Source of the DNA: Branchipolynoe longqiensis
Lineage: Eukaryota > Annelida > Polychaeta > Phyllodocida > Polynoidae
DNA length: 64,000 nucleotides
Direction of reading: 5' to 3'
Assembly: GCA_030323885.1 (NCBI GenBank)
Contig: CM059198.1
Coordinates: forward strand, 75,167,045-75,231,044
A model generated the notes under the pieces. That model was not told the origin of the DNA. It saw only the letters and a program-made list of their open reading frames with translations, and made no database searches. Below are positions 1 through 10,732 of this stretch, piece by piece (position 1 is the stretch's first letter; every line of letters begins with the position of its first letter). The position numbers and the translations under genes were made by a program.

Positions 1-48
1 CCCGCACGCGAGGCCTGCGCTCTACTGAATCGGCCACCACGCCCTGTG
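1..48 (-). repeat. SINE-1 head fragment at window edge
   Basis: Read on the minus strand this is the tRNA-like head seen in many other copies here (GTGGCCGATTCAGTAGAGCG, the A-box region). The rest of the element lies outside the window. Confidence 0.7.
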
Positions 49-140
49 CGGCATGTTGGTGATCAGAGCCTGTTGTCAAAAGAGTACACTTTGAAAGTGG
101 CACATCAGTCACAACTGGCTATTTTTAGTAACATTCACTT

Positions 141-256
141 CAAACACATACACACAAACACACACATACACAAACACACAAACATACAAACACACAAACA
201 CACAAACAGACAAACACAGAAATACACACCCACGTGTGTGTGGGTGTGTGTGTGTG
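141..256. repeat. CA-rich microsatellite with GT-rich end
   Basis: Interrupted (CA)n with CATA and CAAA variants turns into (GT)n near 233, so the last ~30 bases can fold on themselves (CACACCCAC against GTGGGTGTG). The short ORFs across it on both strands are repeat artefacts. Confidence 0.85.
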
Positions 257-262
257 ATGTCA

Positions 263-617
263 TTAAAGCTGCATAGTCCGATGAACCATCGAATTTTCAA
301 AACTAAAAATATTATCTAAATTTGATTCGACATATTTAACTTAGATACTGATGCACTTATTAAGCATTTGTTGCTGCATAGAAGGGACCACTGAGGAAAT
401 TTAATAGAACCATTTATTGCAAAAGTCGATGGTGTCAGAGTTTTGGTGTGCTTGCCACAACTAATTTGACATGTTTGTACTTCAACTATCTCAAAACTTA
501 GACATTCAAAATAAAAGTTACTTCAAACTAAAGTAAGGTAGATTATAACAATCAATGTAATAGATTTATCTAAGAAAAATGATAGAAACTCGAAAGCATT
601 GGACTGTGCAACTTTAA
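263..617 (+). mobile_element. MITE-1, full-length copy
   Basis: About 355 bp with terminal inverted repeats close to AGTTGCATAGTCCGATG, each followed outward by TTAA. No coding capacity. The TTAA flanks are typical of piggyBac- or Kolobok-type transposases; the assignment is inference because no transposase is present. At least nine other copies occur in the window. Confidence 0.8.
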
Positions 618-803
618 CTAAAGCTGTGACGTCACTTCTGCGCATCAATGTCAATATGTTGTAGTTGTAAACATGTCGATTCCAACAGCCCCAAATCTAT
701 TTATAGAATGCCCATTTCTCAGAAAGTGCTGCCCATGTATTCGGTCGTATTTGATATGCGTTTAACTTATGTTTATTGTGTTCGCATATTCCTGTCATAT
801 TCA

Positions 804-1003
804 CATACATGTACATATATATACATACATATAAATTATATATATCCATATATATCCATATATATGCCTATCTGTATATAATATATATATACATGCGTAT
901 ACACATATACATACATATGTACATAAATATATATATCTATGCATATATACATATACATATATGCATATGCATAACATATATACATATTATGTACATACAT
1001 AAT
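804..1003. repeat. TA/CATA microsatellite
   Basis: AT-rich tract of TATA, CATA and GTATA words. Similar shorter tracts lie at 1203-1246 and 1433-1560. No gene is apparent between 618 and 1247. Confidence 0.85.
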
Positions 1004-1247
1004 TTAAAATTGTCCGTCCCAGTTGGTCTGGGGGCGATAACACCCAGATACAGCTGACATACAAGTGTCAAAACCTATGACTAGTGGCTCCGGTGTGGCT
1101 GAATCTGGAACTACATGCAGCATGAAGTAGAGCCTAGATAAATATATATAATACTAGAGCAAACTGAAGAGAGGTAATCTCCTTGTTTATATTCCCAGAA
1201 TAGTTTACAGGTCACATATATATATACATATATACGTATATACATAT

Positions 1248-1428
1248 AAAGGGCTCTCGGGAACGAATGACAGTCTAGCGTCCCCGTTCAGGCTCGTACC
1301 TGTGGCGGCGCCACTGGTCACGTGAGGGGGCCATACATCAAGTAAGGCACTCAATCAGGAGCAAATAAAGGAGCAAATAAACATATAATTCCCGTCCGTG
1401 CCTTCATACTCGCATAATGCTTATACAT
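1248..1428 (+). repeat. Dispersed repeat, possible LTR fragment
   Basis: Matches 25146-25325 read on the minus strand: GAATGACAGT, a GGCGCCAC / GGTCACGTG core, CATACATCAAGTAAG, an AATAAACATATAAT polyadenylation-like stretch, then CATACTCGCAT. Both copies sit next to a TA microsatellite. An AATAAA followed shortly by the end of homology suits an LTR R/U5 region, but no paired LTR is visible. Confidence 0.45.
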
Positions 1429-1556
1429 CAAACATATACATATATACATTATATATACAGATATAAATATATATATAGACATATATTATAATACCCATGT
1501 ACACATGTGTATGCATATGTACACATATTTATATACACAGTTATGCATATATACAT

Positions 1557-1740
1557 CAATCAATCAATCAATAGTTCCGTCCTCTAGTCGAGGGTTGGAT
1601 GCAATGGTTCTCCACTTGTCCCGATGGTGTCCTGTTCTGATAGACTGTGAATAATTCAAGCCTGTCCACTGTGAAATATTTGTAAACCATGATGTTCTTG
1701 GTCTCCCTCTCCCTCTGCTGCCATTCACCTTCCCTTCCAA
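1557..1740 (-). mobile_element. LINE-B, short 3' end fragment
   Basis: Only the last ~184 bp of LINE-B, encoding the C-terminal RT tail (NISQWTGLNY, then SNPRLEDGTID-like) and ending in the TTGA/ATTG repeat tail. The same ten bases, ATATATACAT, flank it at 1547-1556 and 1741-1750 and can be read as a target-site duplication, though the AT-rich context weakens this. Strong 5' truncation is usual for LINEs. Confidence 0.7.
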
Positions 1741-1989
1741 ATATATACATAGTTATGCATATACATACATAATTATATAATTGTATACATATTTTCAGCG
1801 GTACAGTGAGTGGCGGTTACAGTGTGCAGGGGTGGTGTTGCCACCATCGGAGCTGAGGTCGGGAGGCTGGAGCAGTAAATGACTATGACAGACTCCCTCA
1901 GGCCATGGAGCTGAGTGAGTGATGAGGGAAAGGGGGGATATTCTGGGTTATTATACTCGTATAATTCTTACCACAATATTCTATTGTGT

Positions 1990-2030
1990 ATACCTGCATC
2001 CCACAATATTCTATTGTGGTATGCAGGTAT
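1990..2030. other. Near-perfect 41-bp hairpin
   Basis: ATACCTGCAT (1990-1999) pairs with ATGCAGGTAT (2021-2030), and CCACAAT pairs with ATTGTGG inside, leaving a five-base loop. It lies immediately before the LINE-A leader. No terminator role is implied; this is eukaryotic DNA. Confidence 0.7.
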
Positions 2031-2376
2031 TGCAGGTATAGCAATACCTCAGGGAGTTTGATGCCCCTGCCCTGCAGAGTTGTAAACCACTGCCTTGTGG
2101 TACAGGTTCTTGACAGAACCGAAGGCTAAGGGTGCAAACCCTAAACAGAAAACCATGTCACTGTGGCAGCATTAAGGGCGGTTGATGTATGGAACTCTCA
2201 ACATCTCCCGACTAGCCACTGCAGGGACAAATAGTTTTGCGCCTGTCTTGACATGTTCTTGCCGGTGTGAAACCTCTAATTGCTCCCCGAGAGAGTGCCG
2301 CTGGTAACTTGTAAAAGCCAGCAGCACTTCAACACCTTTGCAGGCAGCTTTCATGAACTGTACAACCGCACAAAAC
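2031..2376 (+). mobile_element. LINE-A leader (5' region)
   Basis: Runs from ATAGCAATACCTCAGGGAG to CAACCGCACAAA. The same block occurs at 5175-5560 and 53270-53615. There it is joined to the LINE-A 3' end; here it is joined to reverse-transcriptase coding sequence. I infer that it is the element's 5' region and that internal sequence, including any endonuclease domain, was lost at the junction after CGCACAAA. Confidence 0.6.
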
Positions 2377-2417
2377 ACCATACCGGCTCAGTCGTTGCCC
2401 GGGTTACCAAGGACTGA

Positions 2418-3878
2418 GCTGCTCGAGCTCATCTTCCATCGACAGGCCTCGATGAGATTCTAACCATGGATGAGATGGCTAGAGCAATCGCCAGCCTGAA
2501 AGATGGCAAAGCACCTGGGGGTGATGGAATTCCTGCTGAAGTATGGAAGCACGGAGGAGACAATCTGTTCAACAGACTGCACCAACTAATCACCAATGCC
2601 TGGGAGGAGGGTTCTGTACCCCAAGCATGGAAGGATGCCAGCACTGTAACCATCTACAAGAAAGGTGATCGAACAGACTGTGGGAACTATAGAGGAATCT
2701 CTCTTCTTTCCATAGCAGGCAAGATCTTCGCCAGGATCCTCCTCAACAGACTATCTATTCAGATAACACCTGATGTAGTCCTGGAGTCACAGTGTGGCTT
2801 CAGAGGTAACCGGAGCACCGTGGATATGATATTTTGTCTCCGACAGCTACAAGAAAAGTACATTGAGCAGGACCGACCACTGTACATGGTATTTGTGGAT
2901 TTCACTAAGGCGTGTGATACATTCGGGAGAACCGGGCTATGGCAGCTACTGAGGAAGTATGGATGCCCAGAGAAGTTCACAACTATGATCGAGGCTCTAC
3001 ATACAGAAATGATGGCGAACATTAGTGTTGGAGGGGAAGTCTCGGAATCGTTTGGGGTTACCAATGGGGTCAAGCAAGGTTGTGTACTGGCCCCCACATT
3101 CTTCTCCATCTTGCTATCAGCAATGCTCGACGAGGCTTTCTGAGACATGGGGGATGGCATCTATATACAGTCCAGACAGAGCGCTGACCTATTCAATGTC
3201 GCACACTTCAGAGCAAAGACCAAGACTACTCGGATACTGGTGAGAGAGCTGCTATTCGCAGATGACAGTGCACTGGTTGCCCACTCTGCTGAAGAGATCC
3301 AGAAAATAGTGGACGCTTTCTACGATGCATCAAAGAAGTTCGGCCTGAAGATTAACATCAAGAAGACGGAGGTGCTGTACCAACCCAACTCTACAAGAAC
3401 CCAAGAGGAGGAGATCATGGTTGACGGACACAAGCTGAACTCTGTTCCGGAATTCACCTATCTCGGAAGCACTATATCAAGTGATGGACGCATTGATGCT
3501 GAAATACAGAGGAGGATGGCCAAGGCTAGCGCATCTTTCGGCCGACTATGCCAGAGACTCTGGAACAACCACCATGTGTCCATTCGGGTCAAAGGCAAGA
3601 TCTACCGTGCAATTGTGCTATCCACCCTACTATATGGAGCTGAGGCCTGGACAGTGTACAGACGACAGGTGAAAAAGCTGCATGCCTTCATGATGCGACA
3701 TCTGTGTTCAATCATGAGGCTAACCTGGAAGGACAAAGTGACAAATAAGGAAATACTCGAACAGACGGGGCCGCCCTCTATGGAAGATCTTCTGATCAAA
3801 AAGAATCTCCGGTGGACTGGACACCTCATGAGGATGTCATGAGACAGGCTACCAAAGCAGATCCTCTATTCTCAACTG
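2418..3878 (+). pseudogene. LINE-A reverse transcriptase, two stop codons
   Basis: Degenerate non-LTR retrotransposon reverse transcriptase. The open frame from ATG 2466 reads KAPGGDGIPAEVW (RT entry motif), FVDFTKACDTF (motif A; most relatives have KAFD, so Phe to Cys), GVKQGCVLAPTFFS (motif B) and LLFADDSALV (catalytic FADD, motif C), then a C-terminal region with LSTLLYGAEAWTV and RWTGHLMRMS. A TGA at 3141-3143 splits the frame; reading resumes in the same frame (ATG 3147). A second TGA at 3840-3842 corresponds to a serine codon TCA in the copy at 17.8-18.3 kb. Homology stops near 3878, so the 3' end is missing. Upstream frame similarity reaches about 2418. The type resembles RTE-like elements, but the clade is not certain. 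It cannot encode an active enzyme. Confidence 0.85.
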
Positions 3879-4224
3879 TATTTAGCATAAGTATGAACTT
3901 TAATTTAACGTAACATTGGTTGCTTGAGTGGAACTGGAAGATCATCCCTTGGGGAAGCTATGCAGTTACCTTACTACATGTTTGCAGTTAAATAAAACTC
4001 AAATTAAATCAGATCGATAACTACTTCGTTATATTTTCTTAATCACAGACTCACGATGCATGACTACCACGTGACAACCGCATTTTGGGTCACACCATAA
4101 TGACATATTTGACCTATTTGGCAGTGGGTATCAGGGACAGTTCACGGTCTGGGATGATTCTCTATAACCCGGAATTCTGTCCACTCACTTTCTGACTCAT
4201 TTACAAGCCCTGCTCCTATTGGGC
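3879..4224. other. No recognised feature
   Basis: AT-rich sequence without a convincing ORF, repeat unit or RNA gene; probably old decayed repeat. Confidence 0.4.
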
Positions 4225-4330
4225 CAGGACCAGATGGGATGGCCGAATGAGTTGAGCGTCCGTCTCAAGTTTTGGTATATCGTGGAATTCAAACCCACAG
4301 GTTTGATCAGCCATTTGTAAGGAGACGGAT
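4225..4330 (+). repeat. SINE-1 head (alternate head type)
   Basis: CCAGATGGGATGGCCGAATG followed by TTGAGCGTC and a GATCGTGG-like segment with AATTCAAACCC. This is the second SINE-1 head type, also at 21687, 51449, 52817 and 62383. The body is missing. Confidence 0.6.
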
Positions 4331-4489
4331 AGGAAAGACCAAGTACACCCGCTTGTTGTCTAACTGTCACAAAACCCAAACCTCTGACTTTTGCTCCACC
4401 GCTCATGGAACACTTTTATTTCTTGAAGATTTATGGTGCCTATCAGGGATAAGTCAGAATAGACTTGTTTTCACCATTAGACAGTTGGT

Positions 4490-4727
4490 CAATGGAAAAC
4501 CCTAGCCTACACTTTTACCAACCCAAGAGATCTTTAACCTCCCACACCACATAGACATGGTATGAGAGTGATTGGCTTTTGATGACGCTGTAAGTTATAC
4601 ACAGCGGTGGGAATCCAAATTGGCAGATGTGATGGCATGGGGAATTGAACCACTGACCTTCAGATTAGGAATATGACCTAAATAAAAGTCAGGAACTCTA
4701 ACCACTCGACCACAGAGAACGCCATTC
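4490..4727 (-). repeat. SINE-3 copy
   Basis: Minus-strand tRNA-like element: TGGTCGAGTGGTTAGAG (A box) and GGTTCAATTCC (B box), then a body with CACCGCTGTGTATAAC and CATGTCTATGTGGTGTGGGA. Matches 48945-49230. The tail is lost. Confidence 0.7.
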
Positions 4728-4917
4728 CGTGTGCAATTACTGTCAGGATCGGATGCGGTGGCAACTCTGCACCAGCTGGTTCGCCTCGGCTTATTGTAGT
4801 CTGATGTCCTAGTAACGCATAAGGTAATTTCAGGAGGGACACTGACTGGTAGGCCTACCGGTCTGCACTCATAGTGGCTTTATACTAATTATAGTTTGGT
4901 TTGGTTTGGATCTTCAA

Positions 4918-4992
4918 GGAGGTACCCGTCCTGATATGCCCTTAGATGTTGCCAGGACGTAAAACTCCAACAACCGACCAATAAGGTAAGCA
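4918..4992 (+). repeat. SINE-1 tail fragment
   Basis: Only the 3' module: GGTACCCGTCCTGATATG, TTAGATGTTGCCAGGACGT, AAAACTCCAACAACC. The ~180 bases after it hold only AT-rich sequence. Confidence 0.75.
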
Positions 4993-5174
4993 ACACAATT
5001 CTCAGTTTTTGTAATTTTTTAAGTTTTGCATCACAACAGACATAATGTAGGGTTGCTCCCAAATGGCTTAAGCCATTTAGATACATTATTATCAGACCGA
5101 GTCATGGACTAACTAATGTACTTTAATGTTCTCTTAATTAATATTCTATAATTTAATGTTCTATAATATAATGT

Positions 5175-5608
5175 ATTGTGGGTATTGTGGGTATTGCAGT
5201 ACCTACCTGCTAAAATACCTCAGGGAGTTTGACGCCCCTGCCTTGCAGAGTTATAAACCACTGCCTTGTGGTGTACAGGTTCTTGCTAGAACCAAAGGCT
5301 AAGGGAGCAAACCCTAACAGAAAACCATGCTACCATGGCAGCATTAAGGGCGGTTGATGAATGGAACTCCCAACATCTCCCGACCAGCCACTGCAGGGAC
5401 AAATAGTTTGCGCCTGTCTTGACGTGTTCTTGCCGGTGTGAGACCTCTATTTACTCCCCGAGAGAGTGCTGCTAGTAACTTGCAAAAGCCAGCAGCACTT
5501 CAACACTTTGCAAGCAGCTTTTATGAAATGCACAACCGCACAAAATAGCAGCGCTTAAGAAATAAACGCAGTCTTTGTCGCATTGCGACCGACAGCATGA
5601 TGATGATG
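5175..5608 (+). mobile_element. LINE-A internally deleted derivative with target duplication
   Basis: About 434 bp made of the LINE-A leader fused, after CAACCGCACAAA, to the LINE-A 3' end (GTCTTTGTCGCATTGCGACC, GACAGCATGATGATGATG). The 10-bp direct repeat AATATAATGT flanks it at 5165-5174 and 5609-5618, fitting target-primed reverse transcription. It has no coding capacity, so if mobilised it would have used enzyme from a full-length relative. The copy at 53270-53691 has the same structure. Confidence 0.75.
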
Positions 5609-5624
5609 AATATAATGTTCTATA

Positions 5625-5955
5625 ATTCAACCAAAAATGCTAGCCCCTGAATGGCAGGAAGTGCGGGTTCGAATCCTACTCTAGGTGCAATATTTCCTAT
5701 TTTCATCACCTCCCATGGCACTGGCACCATGACCAGGATCCTGTACAAGCTACATGATGTATCATATGTTTAATGAACCTACCCTGTGTATGTAAATCTA
5801 AGTGCATTGCCTGTATGTATGCAATTGTAAGCATTAAAAGACTTATTGACGTAAACCATTAAAAAGACTTACAAATTCCAGGAGGATGAGTGGAGTAGTC
5901 TGCACTGACCTCTCAGACAAGGACCCATACAGATGGGTGTGGATAGGGTAATCGC
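5625..5955 (+). repeat. SINE-2 copy followed by a second leader
   Basis: A worn tRNA-like part with B box GGTTCGAATCC, then CTCTAGGTGCAATATTTCC, ACCATGACCAGGATCCTGT, a tail with AATTGTAAGCATTAAAAGAC, and directly after it the leader GTAGTCTGCACTGACCTCTC that precedes the tRNA part in other copies. It is thus the tail-to-head junction of a dimer whose second unit decays. Confidence 0.7.
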
Positions 5956-6077
5956 AGATTACTACAATCTCATGACCTCTCGAGGCTCCAAGAGAAGCAG
6001 GCGCTGTGCCCACTGTGCCATCCCGTCCAGCATGTACCAGCCGGTGAGTGATGTTATCGGAAGCTCCGACTGAGTCG

Positions 6078-6226
6078 GTTAGAGTGTGCCACTGTGAATG
6101 TTACAGTGTGCCACTGTGAATGTTACAGTGTGCCACTGTGTATGTTACAGTGTGACACTGTGTAGGTTACAGTGTGACACTGTGTAGGTTACAGTGTGAC
6201 ACTGTGTATGTTAGTGTGTCACCACC
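6078..6226. repeat. 22-bp minisatellite, about 7 copies
   Basis: Unit GTTACAGTGTGNCACTGTG plus three variable bases. ACAGTGTG / CACTGT is partly palindromic in each unit. Confidence 0.85.
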
Positions 6227-6960
6227 ACCACCAGCTACGTAACTGACAACTATAGCAGCATTGCATCAGAGACCATCAGCTGAAGGTAGAAGTAGCCTTT
6301 CTGACTGACAATATCACGAGAAGGGCTGCTAAAATCGTACACAGATGCTGGACTTTCAAATTGACCGGAAACAGTTTCATCTCCCGGAAACAAGACATAG
6401 AATCCTGGCGTCATAAAGGCGAGTATGAGCATTGACTTAGTCCTGCTAATTCCATGTTATGTGAGGCATAAAGTACTTATTCAAATATTATTCATGTATG
6501 TAACCCTTCTGTCTTATTATTTATGTTCTGCTACTCAAATATTACTCATGCAACCTCCATTTGTTATGCTCTTTTCTATTCCGGGTTGCTGGAGGTTGGG
6601 GTGTGGCCTGGAGAGCAGGAGGCATGCTCCCAAGCAGCTCCACTAATTCCCGTCCTTCCCTCCAGGCGGCCTCACCCACCTGCTATCTGCCCATTTCGCC
6701 AACAATTTAGCTCAATAAAATTAAAAATAGGTTTTAAGGGCCAGCAAGAGTCATAGGCTTGATCGATACAAATCTGCCTTGTCTCCATTTCTGTTATGGA
6801 AGGAATTACAAATAATCGCAAACCCAACTTTTAGATACACCTAGCGACACATCATAGTCCGAGTGTGAGTGGATGGGGTCGTTTCAAATGGCTTATATTT
6901 ATACGAAGGCTAAGACCCATTTGAATTTACGTTGTGCTGCGCCCTGGTTTCCCAGTCTGG
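6227..6960. other. No recognised gene
   Basis: Mixed-composition sequence with short ORFs (77 aa or less) that show no domain, codon signal or repeat. Probably decayed repeats. Confidence 0.4.
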
Positions 6961-7188
6961 CAGCACTATTAAGTCGCCATGAGTGTGCACTGTCACAAGG
7001 GATACGTCCTGATATGACCATAGATGTTGCTAGGATGTAAAGCCCCAACATACAAACAAAATGGCGTCATACTCAGAGAATTCCATGTAATAAACAAAAG
7101 CACTATGAGTGTGCACTGTCACAAGTCAATACCCGTCCTGATATGACCATGGATGTTGCTAAGATGCAAAACCCCAACATACAAACAC
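6961..7188 (+). repeat. Two SINE-1 tail fragments in tandem
   Basis: Two partial 3' modules, each with GAGTGTGCACTGTCACAAG, GTCCTGATATGACCAT and ATGTTGCTA(G/A)GATG. Both are followed by CCCCAACATACAAAC, which suggests duplication of one copy with its flank. Confidence 0.7.
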
Positions 7189-7794
7189 TTTTTTTTTTTT
7201 TTTTTTGTTCAAGTGTTTTTATTCCTCTGAACAACATGTTGTCAGTGCTAATGCACTGGTCTTCCAGCCCTAATCACAATTGCCTCTACACAGTAAACAA
7301 ATCTACAACAGTATACAGATAGACAATTACAGGAAAATAAGCAAAACATCGGTACATGAATGATAGGTAAAGAACAAGATAAGCGAAAAAGAAACATATG
7401 CGGGGAGGTAACTATGTTAAACTAGTATGGTAGGCGTTAGTAGGGGGTGGGGCATAACTGATTATCTTTCTAGTAGTAACATACTCGTTGAAAGGGTGAT
7501 GGGGGGATGTAGGGGGGCCTTTGTGATTGAACTTGTGTTCATGGTAATCTCAGGTGGGGCCGATTGAGTTAGTAAGTAGGTTAATATTGATTAATCATGT
7601 ACCTCAGTAGGATCCAACTAGAATCATTTCCAGGCTCATTCGTTGTAGATGTTTTTTTTGGTCTAGTTGGCCGCTACTGGTTGAGTTTACAGTGTGACTA
7701 TTCAGTAGGATTCTGATGTAGCTTCGTTGTCTTATATCTGGTTCATGAAAGCAATGTGCCTTCTTTTTATTACAGAGAAATACATTGTTTCTTT
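7189..7794 (-). mobile_element. Polyadenylated insert, minus strand
   Basis: A run of ~17 T at 7190-7206 followed by TTTTTATT reads on the minus strand as AATAAA, ~15 bases, then poly(A). This marks the 3' end of a reverse-transcribed RNA. Its start is not defined; SINE-1 sequence begins again at about 7795. The part nearest the tail weakly resembles 47720-47820. No ORF of note, so either a LINE 3' UTR or a retrocopied transcript end. Confidence 0.5.
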
Positions 7795-7965
7795 GAGGTT
7801 TTACACCTTGGCAACATCTACAGTCATATAAGGATGGATACCAACTTGTGACAGTGCGCGCACTCATAGTGGCTATAAGGCCGCCAGCACCATGACCTGG
7901 CTTCCCACTCAGTCACATTACCCTGATACCGAGCTAGCCAGTCCTTGCCCTATCCTAGTAATGCC
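7795..7965 (-). repeat. SINE-1 copy, 3' part
   Basis: Minus-strand SINE-1 from the tail (AACATCTACAGTCATAT) to CCAGTCCTTGCCCTATCC; the head is missing. Its 3' half makes the C-terminal part of a spurious 87-aa ORF. Confidence 0.75.
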
Positions 7966-7969
7966 CCCC

Positions 7970-8085
7970 CCCCCAACAAAAATTAAATGGTTATCGTCCC
8001 TGCCCAATCCTGAAAAATTGACCGCCCCTGAATGTGTTTAATTTTTTTATTTTAAATTAATCTGTTAAGAAATACGTCAGGCTAG
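7970..8085. repeat. Dispersed repeat shared with 29615-29740
   Basis: Shared landmarks: CGTCCC(T/C)GCCC, CTGAAAA, a T-rich stretch, then CAGCAA(T/C)AATTCAACT-like sequence. Function unknown. Confidence 0.5.
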
Positions 8086-8089
8086 CAGC

Positions 8090-8402
8090 AATTCAACTAC
8101 TTTCGCCTCGCATGCGGAAGGGCATGAGTTCGGTTCCCAGTCGAGTAAAACCAACAACCTTAAAATTGATTCTTGTCGCTTTCCAGCCAGGCACTCGGCA
8201 TTAATAGAATAGGGCAAGGACTGGTTAGCTCAGTGTCAGGATAATGTGACTGAGTGGGACCTCGGGTCATGGTGCTGGCAGCATGATTTCCCAGGTGGGC
8301 AGCACTATGAAGTTGCCATGAGTGTGCACTTTCACACGTCGGCACCCGTCTTGATATAGCCTTAGATGTTGCCAGGACGTGAAACAACAACAAACAAAAC
8401 AA
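8090..8402 (+). repeat. SINE-1 copy
   Basis: Head remnant GAGTTCGGTTCCCAGTCGAG (B-box region), body ATTCTTGTCGCTT, AGTGTCAGGATAATGTGACT, and tail TTAGATGTTGCCAGGACGT followed by AACAACAACAAAC. Confidence 0.8.
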
Positions 8403-8429
8403 ACCACTCCCACTCCCACCCCTAGCCCA

Positions 8430-9710
8430 ACCGCCGTCACCACATCACCACACCCCTATGGACCCCCACTCTCATCCACTTATATTCAGTGCCACCTCTA
8501 CCCCAGCTGAAACCCCCCACATCCACCCCCCACCCCAACCCCCACCCGAACTCCCACCCCCTCCCGCACCTCCACTTTACCCTACCCTCCACCCCAACCT
8601 CCACTTCCACCTCGCCCTGATCTCCACCCCCATCCACCTCCACCTTACCCTCCACCCCACCCACTCCACCTTACCCCCCACCCAACCACCTCCACCCTAC
8701 CCACCTCCCCAGCCACCTCCACCTTACCCTCCACCCCAGCCACCTCCACCTCACCCTCCACCCCACCCACCTCCACCTTACCCCCCACCCCACCCACCTC
8801 CACCTTACCCTCCACCCCACCCACCTCCACCTTACCCTCCACCCCACCCACCTCCACCTCACCCCTCCACCCCACCCACCTCCACCTTACCCTCCACCCC
8901 ACCCACCTCCACCTTACCCTCCACCCCACCCACCTCCACCTTACCCTCCACCCCATCCACCTCCACCTTACCCTCCACCCCACCCACCTCCACCTTACCC
9001 TCCACCCCACCCACCTCCACCTTACCCTCCACCCCACCCACCTCCACCTTACCCTCCACCCCACCCACCTCCACCTTACCCTCCACCCCACCCACCTCCA
9101 CCTTACCCTCCACCCCACCCACCTCCACCTTACCCTCCACCCCCACCCACCTCCACCTTACCCTCCACCCCACCCACCTCCACCTTACCCTCCACCCCAC
9201 CCACCCACCTCCACCTTACCCTCCACCCCCACCCACCTCCACCTTACCCTCCACCCCCACCCACCTCCACCTCACCCTCCACCCCCACCCACCTCCACCT
9301 TACCCTCCACCCCCACCCACCTCCACCTTACCCACCATCCCACCCACCTCCACCTTACCCCCCACCCCACCCACCTCCACCTTACCCTCCACCCCACCCA
9401 CCTCCACCTTACCCCCCACCCCACCCACCTCCACCGTACCCACCACCCCACCCACCTCCACCTTACACTCCAACCCACCCACCTCCACCGTACCCACCAG
9501 CCCACCCACCTCCACCGTACCCCCCACCCCACCCCCTCCACCGTACCCACCACCCCACCGCCTCCACCTTACCCCCCACCCCACCCACCTCCACCTTACC
9601 CTCCACCCCATCCACCTCCACCTTAACCTCCACCCCACCCACCTCCACTTACCCTCCACCCCACCCACCTCCACCTTACCACCACCCCACCCTCCACCTT
9701 ACCCTTTCCC
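8430..9710. repeat. C-rich 27-bp minisatellite
   Basis: About 40 copies of CCACCTTACCCTCCACCCCA plus CCCACCT, irregular before 8640. Because 27 is a multiple of three, frames stay open: a 430-codon Pro-rich ORF (8458-9750) and several minus-strand Gly/Val-rich ORFs are artefacts. One strand is almost free of G, so the other is G-rich. Confidence 0.95.
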
Positions 9711-9835
9711 GAGGTTTGCTAATTGTGCGTGTGCTTGTATGTCACATTGACCGAGTTAAAGGAGTGTCCCCTTATTTACCACAGTCGTACTGGCAGCCAG
9801 TCGGATATATCAGGTAGCGCCAAGTTGTGGATCCA

Positions 9836-10240
9836 CCGCACCACCACCACAACACCACCCCACCACCACCCCACCACCCCACCACCACCACAACACCACC
9901 CCACCACCACCACAACACCACCTCCCACCACCAACACCACAACACCACCTCCCACCACCACCCATCACAAACCACGACCACCACTACCACCCTCACCCCT
10001 CCACCACCTCCACCCACCACCACCACCCGCCACCACCACCACCTCCACCCGCCACCACCACCACCACCAACAACAACAACCACCACCACCTCCACTCACC
10101 ACCACCACCAACCACCACCCACCACCACCACCCACCACCACTACCACCCCCATCCCCCTCCACCACTACGCACCACCACCAACCACCACCAGCACCACTA
10201 CCACCACCACCACCCCCCACCACCACCATCCACCACCACA
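9836..10240. repeat. CCA trinucleotide array
   Basis: Interrupted (CCA)n of ~400 bp with CAA and CCC variants. All frames are open; not coding. Confidence 0.95.
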
Positions 10241-10244
10241 TATA

Positions 10245-10570
10245 AAATATAGACTGTGTATAGACTGTTAGCATGACATTGATATATATAGTATGTAGTT
10301 TGTTTACATAATATTATGGGATACGTCGACTTTATGTAGACTGTTGTTATGCTATATATAGTATTATTTTGTTCATGCACACAGTATGTGATATATAGAC
10401 TATATATAGACTGCTACTATGTTATATATAGTATGTAGTTTGTCTATACTCAAATCATGTGGACTATATATAGACTGCTAGTGTGTTATATTTAGTTAGT
10501 AGTTTGTTTATACTCAGATGATGGGCTATGTGGACTTTATGTAGACTGCTATTATGCTATATATGTAGTT
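10245..10570. repeat. Degenerate ~70-bp tandem repeat
   Basis: Four to five units built around TATAGACTGCTANTATGNTA and TATATATAGTATGTAGTTTG (starts near 10258, 10335, 10405, 10471, 10540). Confidence 0.75.
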
Positions 10571-10574
10571 CGTT

Positions 10575-10732
10575 ATTACTCACGTGTTTGCACTTCAAAT
10601 ATTTCCAAAGTGAGCCATTCAAAATCAAAATTACTTCAAACTAAGGTAGAGTATTTGATTATGATCAACCTAATTTATTTATCGCAAAGAAATTACACAA
10701 AATCAAACCCTCAGAATACACAACTTTAACAA
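10575..10732 (+). mobile_element. MITE-1, 3' half
   Basis: TGTTTGCACTTCAAATAT through GATCAACCTAAT to ACACAACTTTAA. The 5' half is absent and the terminal repeat is mutated. The next 470 bases hold nothing recognised. Confidence 0.65.

Noticed and set aside
2172..2381. 69-codon minus-strand ORF conserved at 53414-53749
   Set aside because: Conserved because both are copies of the LINE-A leader; it lies antisense to the element, the reading frames differ in length and no domain is visible.
8458..9750. 430-codon Pro/Thr-rich ORF resembling a structural protein
   Set aside because: 27-bp tandem repeats keep frames open on both strands; no start context, splice sites or non-repetitive domain.
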